Under the pieces are notes generated by a model. It searched no databases, was not told the DNA's origin, and saw only the letters and a program-made list of their open reading frames with translations. A stretch of 64,000 nucleotides of DNA from Tethya wilhelma (Eukaryota > Porifera > Demospongiae > Tethyida > Tethyidae): positions 4,006,499 to 4,070,498 of the forward strand of contig CAXIPT010000003.1 in assembly GCA_964030475.1 (NCBI GenBank). Direction: 5' to 3'. The position numbers and the translations under genes were made by a program. Shown piece by piece: positions 42,821 through 57,046 of this stretch; within the stretch, counting starts at the first letter, position 1; each line of letters starts with the position of its first letter.

Positions 42821-43936
42821 TTATGCTTCCATTGACTGTGAAATCTCTGGAGTTTTTGAGCGTTCTCTTGACTCGTAACTAGCGCTCAACGTCAAGTCCT
42901 GAGTGAGCTTCTTGTGAGTCGGAGGTGAGTTTGATGCGTCCCGTTTCTTACGAGAGAACAGACTCGATTTCTTCTTGTCCGCTGATCCCTGTCTCTTCTT
43001 GGGCCTCGGGGAAGGAGTGTTTGAGTTTGAACGAAAGATCCCTCCATGTCCACCAGACTTCTTCTTCGGTGAAGTAGGAATGACCGTGAGTGTTTTGATG
43101 GCGTCACTGCTCTTTGAGCGTGGCGGAGACAGTTTGTTGGGGGAGGCTGTGGGTGGTGATAGAGTGTGTGGTGAGGGTGTGAGGGTGAGAGAGTGAGAGG
43201 GTGAGGGTGGTGAGGCTTGGAAGTGTTGGTCTCTCTCAGTTGGCGAGGGACTTGGAGTTAGCGTAGGGGACTGCTGCTGTGAGTCAAACCCCGAGTCGCG
43301 ATTCTACAGGAAAACAGACATGACATTGTAAAATCTGTATCTTCTCACGAATGAAAGATATGCTTACGTCTTTTGCAGATGATTGTGAAAATGTCCTCGC
43401 CTTTCTGCTGATGGCTAAATCACCCACACCAGGCACTACAGGAATTGACACAAAAGAAAACATAAACCTAGGAAACACACACACAGTGTACACATAGCTA
43501 TCCTAAAATGGTAGTACACACACACACACACACACAATGACTCACCAAAATCTCCTTGTTCTTGAGGTCGAAGGTCACTTAGGGATCCAGTAAGCTTGAC
43601 GGAGGAGATAAGATCGCCTGCTCCACTTGTCAGCCGATGTCTAGGAGGACCGAGGCCTGTCTCCTGAGGTGGCTTGAGGACCAGCGAGGTCCCTAACTCA
43701 GCTATCCTTTCAGACTCCATCATCGAGAGCTATGTATCATACAAGATGTAGATGGATGGGTGAGTGACTCATTGTTAGTGTACTGGCAGAGACAAAGCTG
43801 CAACACTCACCTCTGCAGTGGTGTCTTCTACTAGAGAAAGCAATGCCTGTTGGTCGTCAGCTGAGTCACAGTTGCACTGGAGCACCACCTTGTTCTCCAT
43901 GGAAGAATGAAGCTGGACGCCATACTTGTAATCTGG

Positions 43937-43983
<47 letters not shown>

Positions 43984-45292
43984 ATAATGAAATAATTTAC
44001 TCAACTTTCTCAATATGACGTCCATCATTAATCCTAGTTGTTGTTACTCACATGGTGATTCAAACTTGATGGGCACTAAATTGAGCAAAGAGAACGAGTC
44101 CTTGAACTGGTACTCGCTCCTCCTCTGTTTGCAAATGATGATGAGGTCGTTGAAGAGAAACAAGATCCTTCGATGTCTCTTCCTGAAGCTCGGTGGTCTG
44201 CTGTTCACATCACCCGGAACATCCACCACAGACAGCCTGGCAAGGAATCTACGCTGAGGGACGCAGAGTTTCTGCAGAGACAAAGAGGGAAAATGACATT
44301 GATGACCATCTCTTTTTGTTGGAGTTTTCAGGTGCAAATTATACGGTGTATATACATGCTGCAATAATCTTACTGGTATGCTTGAGCCCACTATCTGCTT
44401 CTCAATGTTCATCACTGTATTGGTGTGGTCAAGGCCGGTTGTGAACTCATTCTGAATTAAAGAAACACGCACACATAATCATTAATTTATCAAGTCTACA
44501 ATAGGCCCAGAAATACTAGCACTGCAAAACATAACCATTTTAATACTATTCTTTTTAGCTTACGTTCTGAATCCTCTCATAGATCTCCAAGAGAAATGTT
44601 TCGGGGAAATTTGAACCGTCATTGCACCCTGTACGCACCATGTATGTGTGTGTGTGTATGTATGTTATAAAAGTCTGACTTGTAGCCATCAAAGAAAGGT
44701 TATAGTGCTAAAAGAAATTATGACTATATACAGCAGCAGTGATAACCAAAATGGGCGTGTAAATCTGTGGAGGCTATATCATAGACAAGACAGAAGAAAT
44801 ATATGGATGTATTCGTAAGGCTGATGACAAAATGGCTACAAATGATGGACTAATGGTTATGCCAACTACGCAGTGTAAAGGCCCAGCCACCATATAGACC
44901 AGTTATGTATGACGCACTGCATGGCTCTTCTCTCTGTTTGTTTACAGTTGCCACAAATGGAAGAGACAAATCTTGTGTTTTACATGAAACCTGACCACAG
45001 TAACACCACCCATATCATATGACATCACACACACTTCCTGCTTCACCAAACCCATAATGATGACACTAACCAAAAATGAACCTGTTGCTATGTGCTTAAG
45101 ATAACTGTAATTTGATACTAATTAATGAGCTTGTCTTCATAAGGATAGGCCAAGCACGTCACCATATGCAGGAAAACCAACCCCTTAAATTCTTGACTAT
45201 ATATACAGATTAAGGATATCATCCTTATTGCTAGCCTGGCTCAAAACCCATTACCCTCTGTTTTTTGTTTAAATGCCACACATTATGGGGGG

Positions 45293-45336
<44 letters not shown>

Positions 45337-46186
45337 AAGGAGGCTACTTGCAAGCTACGTACCTCTGTTCATGGAGACCCACTGTTTCTTTGATGTTCTC
45401 ATCCTGACACTGGGGTTGTGAAGAGAGGTGTGGAGCATCATGATGGCAAAGGAGAGCATGTAGGCTGCATCCTCCGACTGGACAGGAGAGGTGTTCACGT
45501 TGTGTTTGAAGTACTCCAGAGCAAACGTCTCCATGATCTTATCGATCTTTTGGGCTTCTCCCTGTAGAGTAGGAGTGAGTGTAGAACTATGTCTCAACTG
45601 CATTGTGATGTCATAGATTATAAGGTCACTATTGTGCGATACACTTTCAATAGTTAGTAAAGGAAATGGGGGAAAGTCTTAATTCCAAAAAACAATTGCT
45701 TAAGATGTCAGTATTATATCATCAGCAATAATGCCACAGAGGTATCACTATGCCATTGTGTTGTTTTTCCATACAGGAGAATGTTTTGAAATTAGGCAAA
45801 TTATGACAGTACCTAGTGCTACCACTCACAGGCATTCTGAAGAGTTGCTGGAATATCCTCAGAGCATCGTCGATGGGTTTCCCTGCCAAGTCAATCTTCT
45901 CCACAAGACACCTAAAATGGAAGGACGTACAACAAAGGGTGCATGAATATTACATGCAGGTACGAGTGTCTTAGTCTCTCTGCCCGTGTGTGATACCATG
46001 CAATGTATGCTAGCTGCTTGACTTACTCAAGGACGGCCATGTTGAATTCAGAATTGATTTCTCCCACAAATTCTCCAATCTTTTCTTTGCTCAGTCCGTC
46101 GTGATCGGCAAGGAACTCGGCTACAGAGCTGGGATCATCGTCGAGAATCTTAGCCATGACAAGATATTGTATCCCTTTAGTCGGTT

Positions 46187-46226
<40 letters not shown>

Positions 46227-46942
46227 AACACCTACATGACTACATATATTGCTGTAGATCGACATTAACGCTCATGTAATTCCTTTGACATGAAAAAAGT
46301 ACACTGATAACACACACATTTTCAAGTGTTGTGTGTACAAATTCCCATACTTATAAGCACAACAGAGTATTCATAGCTGCCATTGCTAACTGAGAGTGTT
46401 TACACACCATGTCACATGTTTCCCTCAAGAGACACTGGCTAAAGACACACACTCTCTGCATCCTAAAACAGTATGTACTAACAATAGTGAGCTAAATACT
46501 TAAATACATACATAAAGTTCTCTTTTTGAGTGTATATATATTATACGTTTGACAGTTGAAGGTGAGTGTACGTATAGCATATGATACTGTGTGCATAGTG
46601 AAACAAGGATCGATGCAATTATAAAGGTGTTGGAAAGTTTTGTGGGTGTTTCTGTACACATCGTTAGAACCAATCAACTCGGCCAATTGCACACCAGTCA
46701 ATGAAGTGACGGCAGAATCAAAGCTCAATATAATATCATTCCTTGATGTAACCAAACAGACAGCAGTCAGTTTATTATGAAAGAATAAAAATGAGGCATG
46801 ATAAACAGAGACCACTACAACTGTACACAATCCAATTAGTAGTATCCAGGCCCACCCTCTACACTGTTCTCACACACAGGCATTAACAGAGTGTGCAAAC
46901 AATGATGGAACACAACCAACCACTTGACAGAGCACAACACAT

Positions 46943-46981
<39 letters not shown>

Positions 46982-47458
46982 CTGGTTCTCACTTACACAC
47001 ATGAACCCACATATTTCCCTACCTGTTGAAGTGGTTGACTCCGATGTTCTTCACCACACTCAAATTCAAACTGATTTGTCTTTGTTTATCCTTTGATTTA
47101 TGGAGGCGAGGGAAAGTGATAGCGGACCTTGATGCCAGATCGTCCTGATAGCCCAACGAAGACCCAAGAGAGCTAGTGGATGAAAAGATACTCATTGGCC
47201 TTTCAAGATGCTCGGCTGAAAATGACGGAGGTAGGGTGTTGGTAGGTTTGAGTGTGTCCTCCTCTGTGCACGATTCATCGGTGACAACACCTTCGATCTT
47301 GAAGGTTGGCGTACTTTCCAGTGGAGGAGATAACAGCCTTTGGGCTGTCTCTTCTACTTTTTCTTTTTCGTCTTCTACTACTTCATCATTGCCGTCATCT
47401 ATGGCTACTTTTTTGTCGGTAGGAGAGTCAGTGTCGCTTAAAATGATGGTAGGAGTGT

Positions 47459-47500
<42 letters not shown>

Positions 47501-49320
47501 ACATAAGATCTATATACAGTTGTTTTCAAACAATGCACATACCATTTCTTTGCATTCTTCATCGGCCAGTGGAATCTCCTCTAAAAGAGTTTCACTTCTC
47601 TTCTTGTGAACCATAGCTAGACGAGTACCAGAGTGAGCATGACTGCTTCTTTCCTTGGTCAGAATTCGGCCGGCCTCTTTCGCTTTCATCAGTGGATCCT
47701 TTGCGGCATCATTTGCGCTGAATTCCCGTCGGTACTTGTTATTCTTTCGTAGGATGCTTGGTCTTCTTCGAGGATCTCGCAGCGACTGTGCTCTCTTTCG
47801 AAGTGGAATATCTTTACGTTTCCTGATTTCAAGGAACTGTCGTTTCATCTTATAGTCTCTGTAGGCTCTTTGGATCGTGACAGCAGCTCTTGTGGCCATT
47901 TTAAGCCCTCCATATTTGTCTCCGATGCCTTTGCAAATCCTTTGTCTGATGCGTGCCTCAACATCGGGTGAGATGAGCTCCAATTCCTTCATGAATGGGA
48001 GCGATTCTTTGTGTGCTTGAGAGATGTCACTGAGAGAACTCTGTCGTTTGAGCTTCTTGATTTCTCGTTTATTCCTTCGTCCTTGCTCTAGAGGTTTTCG
48101 CCCACGAAATCCGGACATAGCTGCCAGTGTCATTGTCCGAGAACGTACCTTCTGTCCCATAGCACTCTCCTCCAGTTCAGTCAAAATATCATTCTCTTTC
48201 ACTTCGAGACTTTCCGAGAAGTCTTGACTCATGAAGCTCGTCTTGTTCCTGGTATCAGCAAGAGTCACAGCTCTCTTTCTCATGCCCCCTTTGCCACCTC
48301 CACCACCTCCGCTACCATGACTCACTTCTCCTTCTGGGACAGCCGTTAGTCGATTCTTGAGAGCGCTCTTCAGTGGGTACGTAGAACTTTTGGAAGTTGA
48401 CGGAGTTATCGGAGGACTGGAGAGATCGATACTCGATTCAATGTCTGTAGTAGTATAGTTACTGGTGCTAGAGAAATCGCTGGCAACACTGTCTTGTTTC
48501 GACATCATCTCTTGTTTCGACGCAAAGCTAACGCGGCCCAAGGACTCTTGTGGACTGTCTTCAATCTTTTCTCTGGGTTCTTCTTCTTCTTCTCCTTCCT
48601 CTTCCACCCTCGCCATCTCTCCATTGCTCACTGGGGTGGAGTGGGTCGCCCAGGTCCCACTGCCGATCTCAATGGACGTTGAGGAGACAAAGATGATGCT
48701 GTCGTCTTTGTCGGTGGATCTGGGAGGGGTCTGACGCACTTGAGATGGCGAGTCTGAGCTTGCTTCTTTGGGAGTGGCACGTTTCATTTCTGAGCTGCTT
48801 GGCTCGCTTCCCACGGACGATCTCTTGTCGTCTAAGAAGCTCTTGAGTTGAACTGCGAGTGCTTCGCTCCCCGATCTCTTTGAGAGAAGTTCGGAGGGTA
48901 CCAAATTCTTGGATTCTTCAACGCCGCTACGAGGGTGAGCCTCCTGGGGACTATCACCAGACACTGGTGTTGATGTGACCTGCTTAGACTGGAACAAGGT
49001 TACTAACGAATTGACATTTTTGCCTTGCGTTTGCGACTCAAGGTGATTTTGTTTCGGAGAGACCTTTCCATTGACAGTGTTCACAACAGTGCGCAGGGCA
49101 TCGTCGATCTCTGACTGCATGACCTTGGTTGGTACTGGCTCATCTTCCATGTCAGAGTAGTCTGTTTCACTCTCCTCATTCATTATGGGTTCGGGAAGAC
49201 CGTTTGGTTTTGGAGGTGAGTTGGATCCTTGAGAGATGCTGGGGCTACTGTTGGAACCGTGGTTTGAGGAGACTGAGCCTCTGGAGTGGAGAGAATACCC
49301 CCTGTAGGTGAGAGAGAGAN

Positions 49321-49377
<57 letters not shown>

Positions 49378-51978
49378 CAGACATTAAAATTTAAAAGGAC
49401 AGTATTTGTGTGTGTATAGTCTAGATGGGTACTGCAGCTTGCTAATTTTTTGTGTGTAACACACATGCTAAGAAAAATTGAGCAATATATGATACAATTA
49501 ACTGTCAGCGTAAAATAAATTATAATCACCGAGAGCTAAAATATTACCACAAATCTTGTCAAATTACCAGTAATCTACCCACAAGGGACTTGCACTGCAG
49601 CCACTGATTCACTCTGTCTTTCAAAGAATCTGTAGTTTCTCTCTATCAGCCAAACTAGCTACACACAGACTGTCATTGGCCACAAGGACAACGCCTTTGT
49701 CTTGCGAGCATCAAGGAATTTTTCATTATTCAGCTGACTTTGTGTGCTGACAATGCAAGGGGCAATTGCACTGGTATGGCTGCATGCATAGTTTATGACA
49801 TCACGTTGTGGCAAGCTTGCATTGTGACAATAATACCAGTTTAAACGCTCATGTGCAAGTAGAGAGAGGCATTGTTTTCAACATTGCTGCTCTGCAACAG
49901 CTGTTGACTTATCAGGAAATATGGACAAGTGTCATCTATGTGAACTTTCACTTCTCACAAAACAGAACACACTGTGCTACACAATACATGCATGCACCAA
50001 AGAGAGAGAGAGATGCACACAACCTGAACTAGCCTATGTGACACATTTATCATTTAATATGCACGTGAATAGATGCATCTGCATACATAGAGTGCACGAT
50101 ATTACATTTGGTTTGACTTCCACTACTAGCAGTGCACACTTTGGCACAGCCTGAGCCCCTACATGAGGTGGAGCCCATTCACAAACCCTCATCAGACGAT
50201 CACTATCATAAATGTGTCTACAACTTCAATTGATGGTCATGTTCCTGCTAAGATGACCGTGGAAAAAAACAAACCAATAATAACCAGTGTTTCAAGGATC
50301 ACTGGCTACTAGGGTACAAGAGACACAAATTGTGTCTAGTGTGTTGATGTATGCCAAGTTCACTGATGCGCATTTTCACTTGCAACAGTTTCAATTTTAA
50401 CAGAAAATGCTTATTTTCTCTACTCCTTAAAAAATAATTCATGTGTGGTACTTTGCTTTTATCACTTATGCATGCATGAAATTCATCAGTATGATTTGTA
50501 CCTATGAGTCATTGTAAACTATAGAGCAATAAATATCATTAACTAGTGTGTGTACATCCCATACACATACAATTCTCTCTATGAATGAGTTTAAAATCTT
50601 GTGTTGATAAGGAAAGCATCTTTCCTGGTCTATGATTTTCAGCAGCACTAATTGTATCAAATTCTGAATTGTGACTGAAACTATTTGGACTATAGATGAA
50701 TACCTTAAAACCCCGCTCCTTTAAACCATCACACATACACAGGTGTTTGAACGGACACACACACACACAGTTACATGCAAAGTTCCAATGCTCATGACAT
50801 TAGCCTACTCCGTCACCTTCTTGTGGCATGCAAGGTATGAAGTGGGTTGTGCAAAATGTGCATAGCTGGCTCAATTATCAGCAGGTTAGTTCAGTGATAA
50901 TTTGAACAGCTGTTTCTCTCACAAGCGGTACTAGAGGGTAGCTTTTACCATAGATATTAAACCAATTTGGATTGGTTATGGTCAACATTTTATGGCTATG
51001 TTTACAGGATGTGGAAGGTTGTAAGTTACTAACATCTGTAATGGGGGACTAGACTGAGATATATTATAAGAAGGTTGAGGGGATGAAAGGCTGGGAGGAA
51101 AAGATACCTTTACATTAGAGAGAGTAGTAAAAATTACTGAGTGCCTACAAATTATAATTTACATAACACACAATTAACCACGCGCACTATTACAAACATA
51201 ACGTCGACTTGACAGATGCTCTGGCAGGGTCTGTCTCAGAGAATTAACTACTAATACATTGTAGGAATACATGAATTCAGTAGAAAAGGTTCATACTTCA
51301 CTTCCCACTTAACTATAATTGTGTACGACTGATGTGAGTTAATTACCCTTGGCAAAAAGTATGTATTTTTATGATGGTGCAATTCTTCTGGAATCCACCT
51401 CAAGAGGAAAACAGTTACACTGCTATTTCAAAACATTATTAATCCAGTATGCTAATAATTGTAAGCAATTCTGTGCATAATTAAGTAAAGGTTTCAGCAA
51501 CCAACAAAGTAACAGCTATATACCAAGGCCATGTCTGGGGACTGTTTCTCCGCTAAAACATGAACCATGAATGTTGCACCTCTCTTCTCTCTCTAGGGAA
51601 TGGCACAGCCATTCCAGTGGCCAATGACCCATCTAGCATGTCTATAGCAAGCCTTGTACTCTTGGGAACACAAGTGCAAAGAATTCATATACATTTGGTG
51701 CACACGGTTTGTTGCGTGTTTATTCGTGTTGTGCATTTCTCAAAATCGACACTTTAACTTCAATTTGAGGTCAAATAGGCTGCTACATACTGAGATAATG
51801 ACGTGTTAATGCACGTAAGGACGACCATCTCTCTCTTGTTTCTATACATGCTTGAACGAATTCTTTTCTGTTCAAGTGCTGCACCCATGGAAGCTAAAGC
51901 TGTTTGCACTTTGGTATTCTAAGAAATTGAATTATAGTCTCAAAACAATCCCCATTAGAAGTGCACGTATATACTTGC

Positions 51979-52035
<57 letters not shown>

Positions 52036-53693
52036 AAGAAAGTGTTGTGTGTTCATTTTACACAGAAAAAGAGGCGCATTAGCTCTAATCTGGACACAAT
52101 TTGAAAGTCAAATAAACAAGTTAGGTTACATACAAGTGAGACAGTTGCTATTGACACAGTCACTGATCTGGCTGCTTTGGCTGATGTATAAATAGGACAA
52201 TAAACACTTCATCGATTGAGCTTTGAATATGACCATATTGAGCTGAATTAAGCGACAAGCTGTAACACAATATAGCCAATAGAAGACTTAGCGAGGAAAA
52301 AGAATTGAAAAAATGGAGGAACTAGAGTTTTTATGCGATCGACTGTGAGAGTGTGTGTGTTAATTCACAATTTAGACATGACATCAGAAGCCTTCCAAGA
52401 GATTGAAGCTGTCACACAACAGAAAGACTGTGGTGCAAAGTAGAGGGACATTTGGGTCACCGGGCATGCTTTGAGGACTTCCTTAATTGGGAAGTAGATC
52501 ATGGCATCACTATTGGCGATTGGAAGTCACATGTATGGTTTGTATAGGTAGGGTATACAGGCATGCACCACAACGTCATGAAAGCCTAGAGGCATTTTGT
52601 TTTTTCGACACTCACTTATTGAAATGCAATATGACGATAGTATAACATCTGAAATAATGTATGTGTTTGCAATAACAGCCACCACATGAGGATTCAGTGA
52701 GAGTTCACACACAGTTTTTCTTTTAGCACAAGCTTACAAAGTGTTGACAAGCTACTAAGTCAGACAAGGTGCTGAAAGGCTGGAAAATTGAATGGTGATA
52801 ATTGGAGCTAACTTGAACTTAGCATAAACAGTGGTCTAGTAGAGATTTGTCCAGAGGCAGGAGTGCCTTTCTTGTAATGACAATAATTAATAAGTTAAGA
52901 GTTTACACCCGGTTTGTCTACATGATCAGTAATACACCAGAGAAGCTTGCCCATGTGGGAGTGGACACTAGGATTGCTATTATCACGTAGAAAATGTCAA
53001 GTTTGCAAACCTTTTCCTCCTAATAGGCTTTGTGAATGAATACAGTTACAGCACACCACCATAAGTCACCATTCACACACACACTCTACTGTACACACAA
53101 ACTATTATTCCTCTCCATTTTTACTGCCAAAGTTGGAGTCAATTACAGAATGGCTGTTGTGGGTTGGCCACAAGCAGCCTCTTGGCATAAGTACCCAGTT
53201 GTCTCTATGAACACTCAACTGTACAAACTGCTCCAATTATGATGTTTGATCTCTGAAGATAGTATACCTCAATGTACAATGTACTATGATAAGCATGAGT
53301 GAAAATACGGTGAAAGGCTGAGCTAAGCATCTAGAGTGTAGTACTATAATTATACTCTTACCTTGATGGCAAACGTGGAGGTGAGCTGCTGAATGAAGTA
53401 CTGAAGGCCTGCTTTCGAGTTATTTCAGCCATCTTATTCACTAGAGTTGAATTTCTGTCTCGAAGTTCACCTCTCTCCCTTTTCAACTTTTCTATGATCT
53501 GTTTTCGATGCTCCAGTAGTTCATCCTTCTCCTTCAGGAGCTGTTCCAACTCCCTAATCCTTTCATAGGGATCTGGAGTGAGATGGTTGTATGTACCAGT
53601 GGTACCGTTTGCATGGTGAGCTGGGCTTGCTGAGGCAGCACGAACTGGCCGTTCACGACCTTTGGTGTTTCTTTTCCTAAATCTGGATGTCAT
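42821..53693 (-). CDS. IQSEC: IQSEC/BRAG-type Arf guanine-nucleotide exchange factor, about 1,390 aa
   Basis: Activates Arf GTPases at membranes and synapse-like sites, by family analogy. Exons in coding order: 53362-53693, 47543-49301, 47023-47436, 46027-46239 (or 46188), 45830-45911, 45363-45561, 44564-44628, 44374-44451, 44052-44271, 43811-43932, 43546-43729, 43368-43435, 42821-43303. Order: N-terminal coiled coil (residues about 45-90), long Ser-rich disordered region, IQ motif (AAVTIQRAYRDYKMKR), Sec7 domain with the glutamic finger in MP-GEAQKIDKIM and SFAIMMLHTSLHNP, then a PH domain (RRILFLFNDLIIICKQ), then a Ser/Pro-rich basic tail. The first intron is 4.06 kb. The 47543/47436 junction does not join in frame with canonical sites, because the acceptor falls in an (AC)n tract. 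All other junctions are in frame. Confidence 0.92.
49302..53361. other. Large IQSEC first intron
   Basis: 4,060 bp without a convincing exon. It begins next to a (GA)n tract with an N (49320) and contains a (GT)n tract at 51981-52033. Short ORFs inside lack protein-like composition. No transposon ends recognised. Confidence 0.6.
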
Positions 53694-54259
53694 CTTCCAT
53701 GTACATCAAAAGTAGCTTTCATATGAAGCATAGAGAGTCAGATGTTTACTTGCTTTTCCCACTGGCAGCGATATAAATTCGACAGAGTATCTTACACGAT
53801 CAACTACTCTGGTATAATTGTTAGACTTCTCGAGTTCCACTATCAATTATTCGTGGTATGCTTGCATCCTTGCCTTGCAACTTACTTTGTGGTAGATTGC
53901 AACACGGAAGCTTGTTATTGTTATTGAAAGGTGGGTGTGCCCATTTCTATGAATACCGTTATAAAATTTGGTTGCGCGGATTCTAAATAAAACACACTCT
54001 ACATTTCACGTGTGCGCGCGTAAATAAAATAGCAGAAAAGGGGCAGTGCATTCACTTTCGTGGCTTTAGTTGAAACAAACTTCCTTGAAAAGGAGTAAAG
54101 TCACCTGAGAGTTGCACCTAGTCAAAACAACCAACTGCATTTGGTATTGCTTGCAGCCGGCCATAAAGGACAGAGAGATTTCAGTTTGAGACAGATCCAG
54201 GCAACAACTTTTTCATCTCAGTCTATATTTATATCACACCTCGTGTGAAGCAGCTCAAG
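53694..54259. promoter_or_regulatory. Divergent promoter region, IQSEC / phosducin-like
   Basis: 566 bp between divergent start codons. It contains CACGTG followed by GCGCGCG near 54008-54022. Inferred from position only. Confidence 0.35.
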
Positions 54260-55199
54260 ATGGCTATGATGGACGACAAACTGCGCGGAGAGAAGAGAGG
54301 CAACTATGCTTCAAGCTCTGAATCGGAGGGAGAGTCGCTTGAGCCACCATCCAACATCATTCGACCCTCTCGAGATGGACTTCCACAGGTATGAATATTC
54401 AGCTAGCACCTTGCTAGTGGTTAGTAACTTTGCAAAAGTATCCCTATGAAATTTATAAATTTGAACTTGTCTGAAAATAGACCATATTGAATAGACCCAG
54501 GAGCAGTCGTACACAAAGCATTGAACATTGATTTTGGTTGCTTGGGAGGTCGAAAAACCATCCCTATGCTGTGCAGCTGCACAATGACAGATTGGGTTAC
54601 CGTCTTGACACTTGATGAAGCAGGCACCTTTGAATTACGATCACTCGATACCTCCATTATTTCTATATGATAAATTGAAAACATTATCCATACTTTGTAT
54701 GGTGGTGTTTGTACACGGTGCTGTAATTGAATTATCAATTATATCTACATCGACACCAGATTCCGGGAATGGACATTAAAAACACAAGACTCCAAACAAA
54801 ACCATCGTGACATCCATCATATTGAAACTATCAGTCTATTGTGTTTGTCCTCTGATAAAGTACTTCCCGTGTACAGTGTTTATCTCCCATGTGTTGGTGT
54901 CTAATCACACCAAAGTCTCTCAGCATTGAACCCCTAATGCTAACCATATCAGCTCTTGGCAAAAATAGGGGGCCCGATGTGCAAACAAAGAGTCAATCGC
55001 ATTACTGAGATTATTACTGCCCTCTTATCTCTACCAGGTGCACAGCCATTCCCATCACAGAGGTGGTGGACTCTCATTATAGTCTGCTGAATGATACATC
55101 TGGTGTCTGTGTGCATGTGTATGTGTGATGTCTACTCATGTTGTGGCTGTTTTGTTGATGTTTCACTTGTGTTTGTTGGTGTTAGTGTGTGTGTTAGTN

Positions 55200-55295
<96 letters not shown>

Positions 55296-56216
55296 TTGAT
55301 GTTGCATTTATTGCTAGCCAGTACACTTGCTGCAGACTACCAGTGAGTGAATGAGTGAGTGAGTGAGTATGTTTGGTACTGTGTTGCTCTCCACACAGTA
55401 TAACACCCAAACATTAGTAGTTCAGAGTGAATGCTAATTACTCTGTTTGGATGTGTTCAAGTTTGAATGTACACCTCCAGCCACTTTCTATTATTTATAG
55501 GTCTATAATGCACACGTACTGTACTATATTATGACTAGTCTGTGGTTTTCTGTTATTGTGCATAAGTGAGTCGTGGTGTGTTGTGAATATATGCATGTCT
55601 CCAAGTGTTCATTGTTTACCATCGCTATAATCTAAAACAGGAAAGAACAAAATTCTTTTGAATCCTTTGTCCTTCGATTTGAACCATAAGCAACCCCCTC
55701 AAAGCTTCTCTCCTTCCTCCATCGTGATTTCCTGGTAAACTTCCACCTTGCTCTAGACACAACAAGTGGTTTATGGGAGAACTCTTACACTGGTGTGTAG
55801 TTAGCTAGCTAGCTAGCTACAGAAGAATGAAGAACCCCCATTAGTTGCACCGTACAGAGCAAAGCCCATGTGTATGTTGAGACTGAACTGAAGTTAAAAC
55901 TGTAGGTATTCAAGTTAGCAGGTGTAATTAACTGGTATGTGTACAAGATTGTGTAAAGCAAACAAAATTCTTTTTTCAGTTTTTTGTCACTATTATGTGA
56001 AAAGCAATGCATGCTCACGAGTATACTGACTCTTTTCTCTCCCTTTCCTTCCAGACGGGACCAAAGGGAGTGTTGACTGACTATTATCGAGCACAGAAAG
56101 AGCAGAGGCAACAGGAGATGTTGGCAGAGAAGAATCGGAGGGAGTTGATTGAGAAGCACACGGCCACAGTGATGAGCTATGTGAGTGTACATGTGTGTGT
56201 GTGTGTGTGTGTGTGC

Positions 56217-56259
<43 letters not shown>

Positions 56260-56266
56260 CGTGTGT

Positions 56267-56306
<40 letters not shown>

Positions 56307-56751
56307 ACATCCTCTTGTTCCCGCTAGAACACTATAAATGGTATTCCACAATTTTAGGTTTCAGTTTGAGGTACCAGTCGATAAACCGTAACTCTAATAT
56401 TAGAATAACTTCATGCAGGAAACAACAGCATGTTTTGGACACACAACAAGGAGATACAAGTATCTAAGTAGAGTATACACACACACACACACATGCAGTC
56501 AGAGGAAAAGGCCAAAATGGAGTCTCCTCCACGCTCTCCTGATTCGGCTGCTATCGTCAACCTTGCTAGAGCGCTAGAGGATGGCTCTCTCTCTAAGGAT
56601 CCCTTCGTACAAGAGTACAGAGCAAAGAGACTGGAAGAGATGAAGCAGCAGGCCAAATTGGGAGCAAGCCGGTTAGTTTAACACAAGCCTGTTGATCACA
56701 CACCACATGTCTGCAATATAAGCTTAACTTCACACCTGCACACCTGCACAC

Positions 56752-56848
<97 letters not shown>

Positions 56849-57015
56849 CATTATAGTTGCAGCACTCGATGCATGGTCGAGTGCGGCACACTTAAGAGCA
56901 TGCAACCATTTTGTTTGCCATTGACCCCCTGTGACCCCGACCCCCATTCAGCCAGTAACTGGCAATTAACCTATAAAAACTTTGGTTGCTAGGTAATAAC
57001 AAACAAACACACACG

Positions 57016-57046
<31 letters not shown>

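Noticed and set aside
46893..47096. Plus-strand ORF over (AC)n and IQSEC antisense
   Set aside because: Shadow of the IQSEC exon plus a repeat.
56007..56327. Long Cys-Val or His-Thr ORFs over (GT)n tracts here and at 55091, 55809 and 56593
   Set aside because: Low-complexity artefacts of dinucleotide repeats; only the short PDCL exons inside are real.
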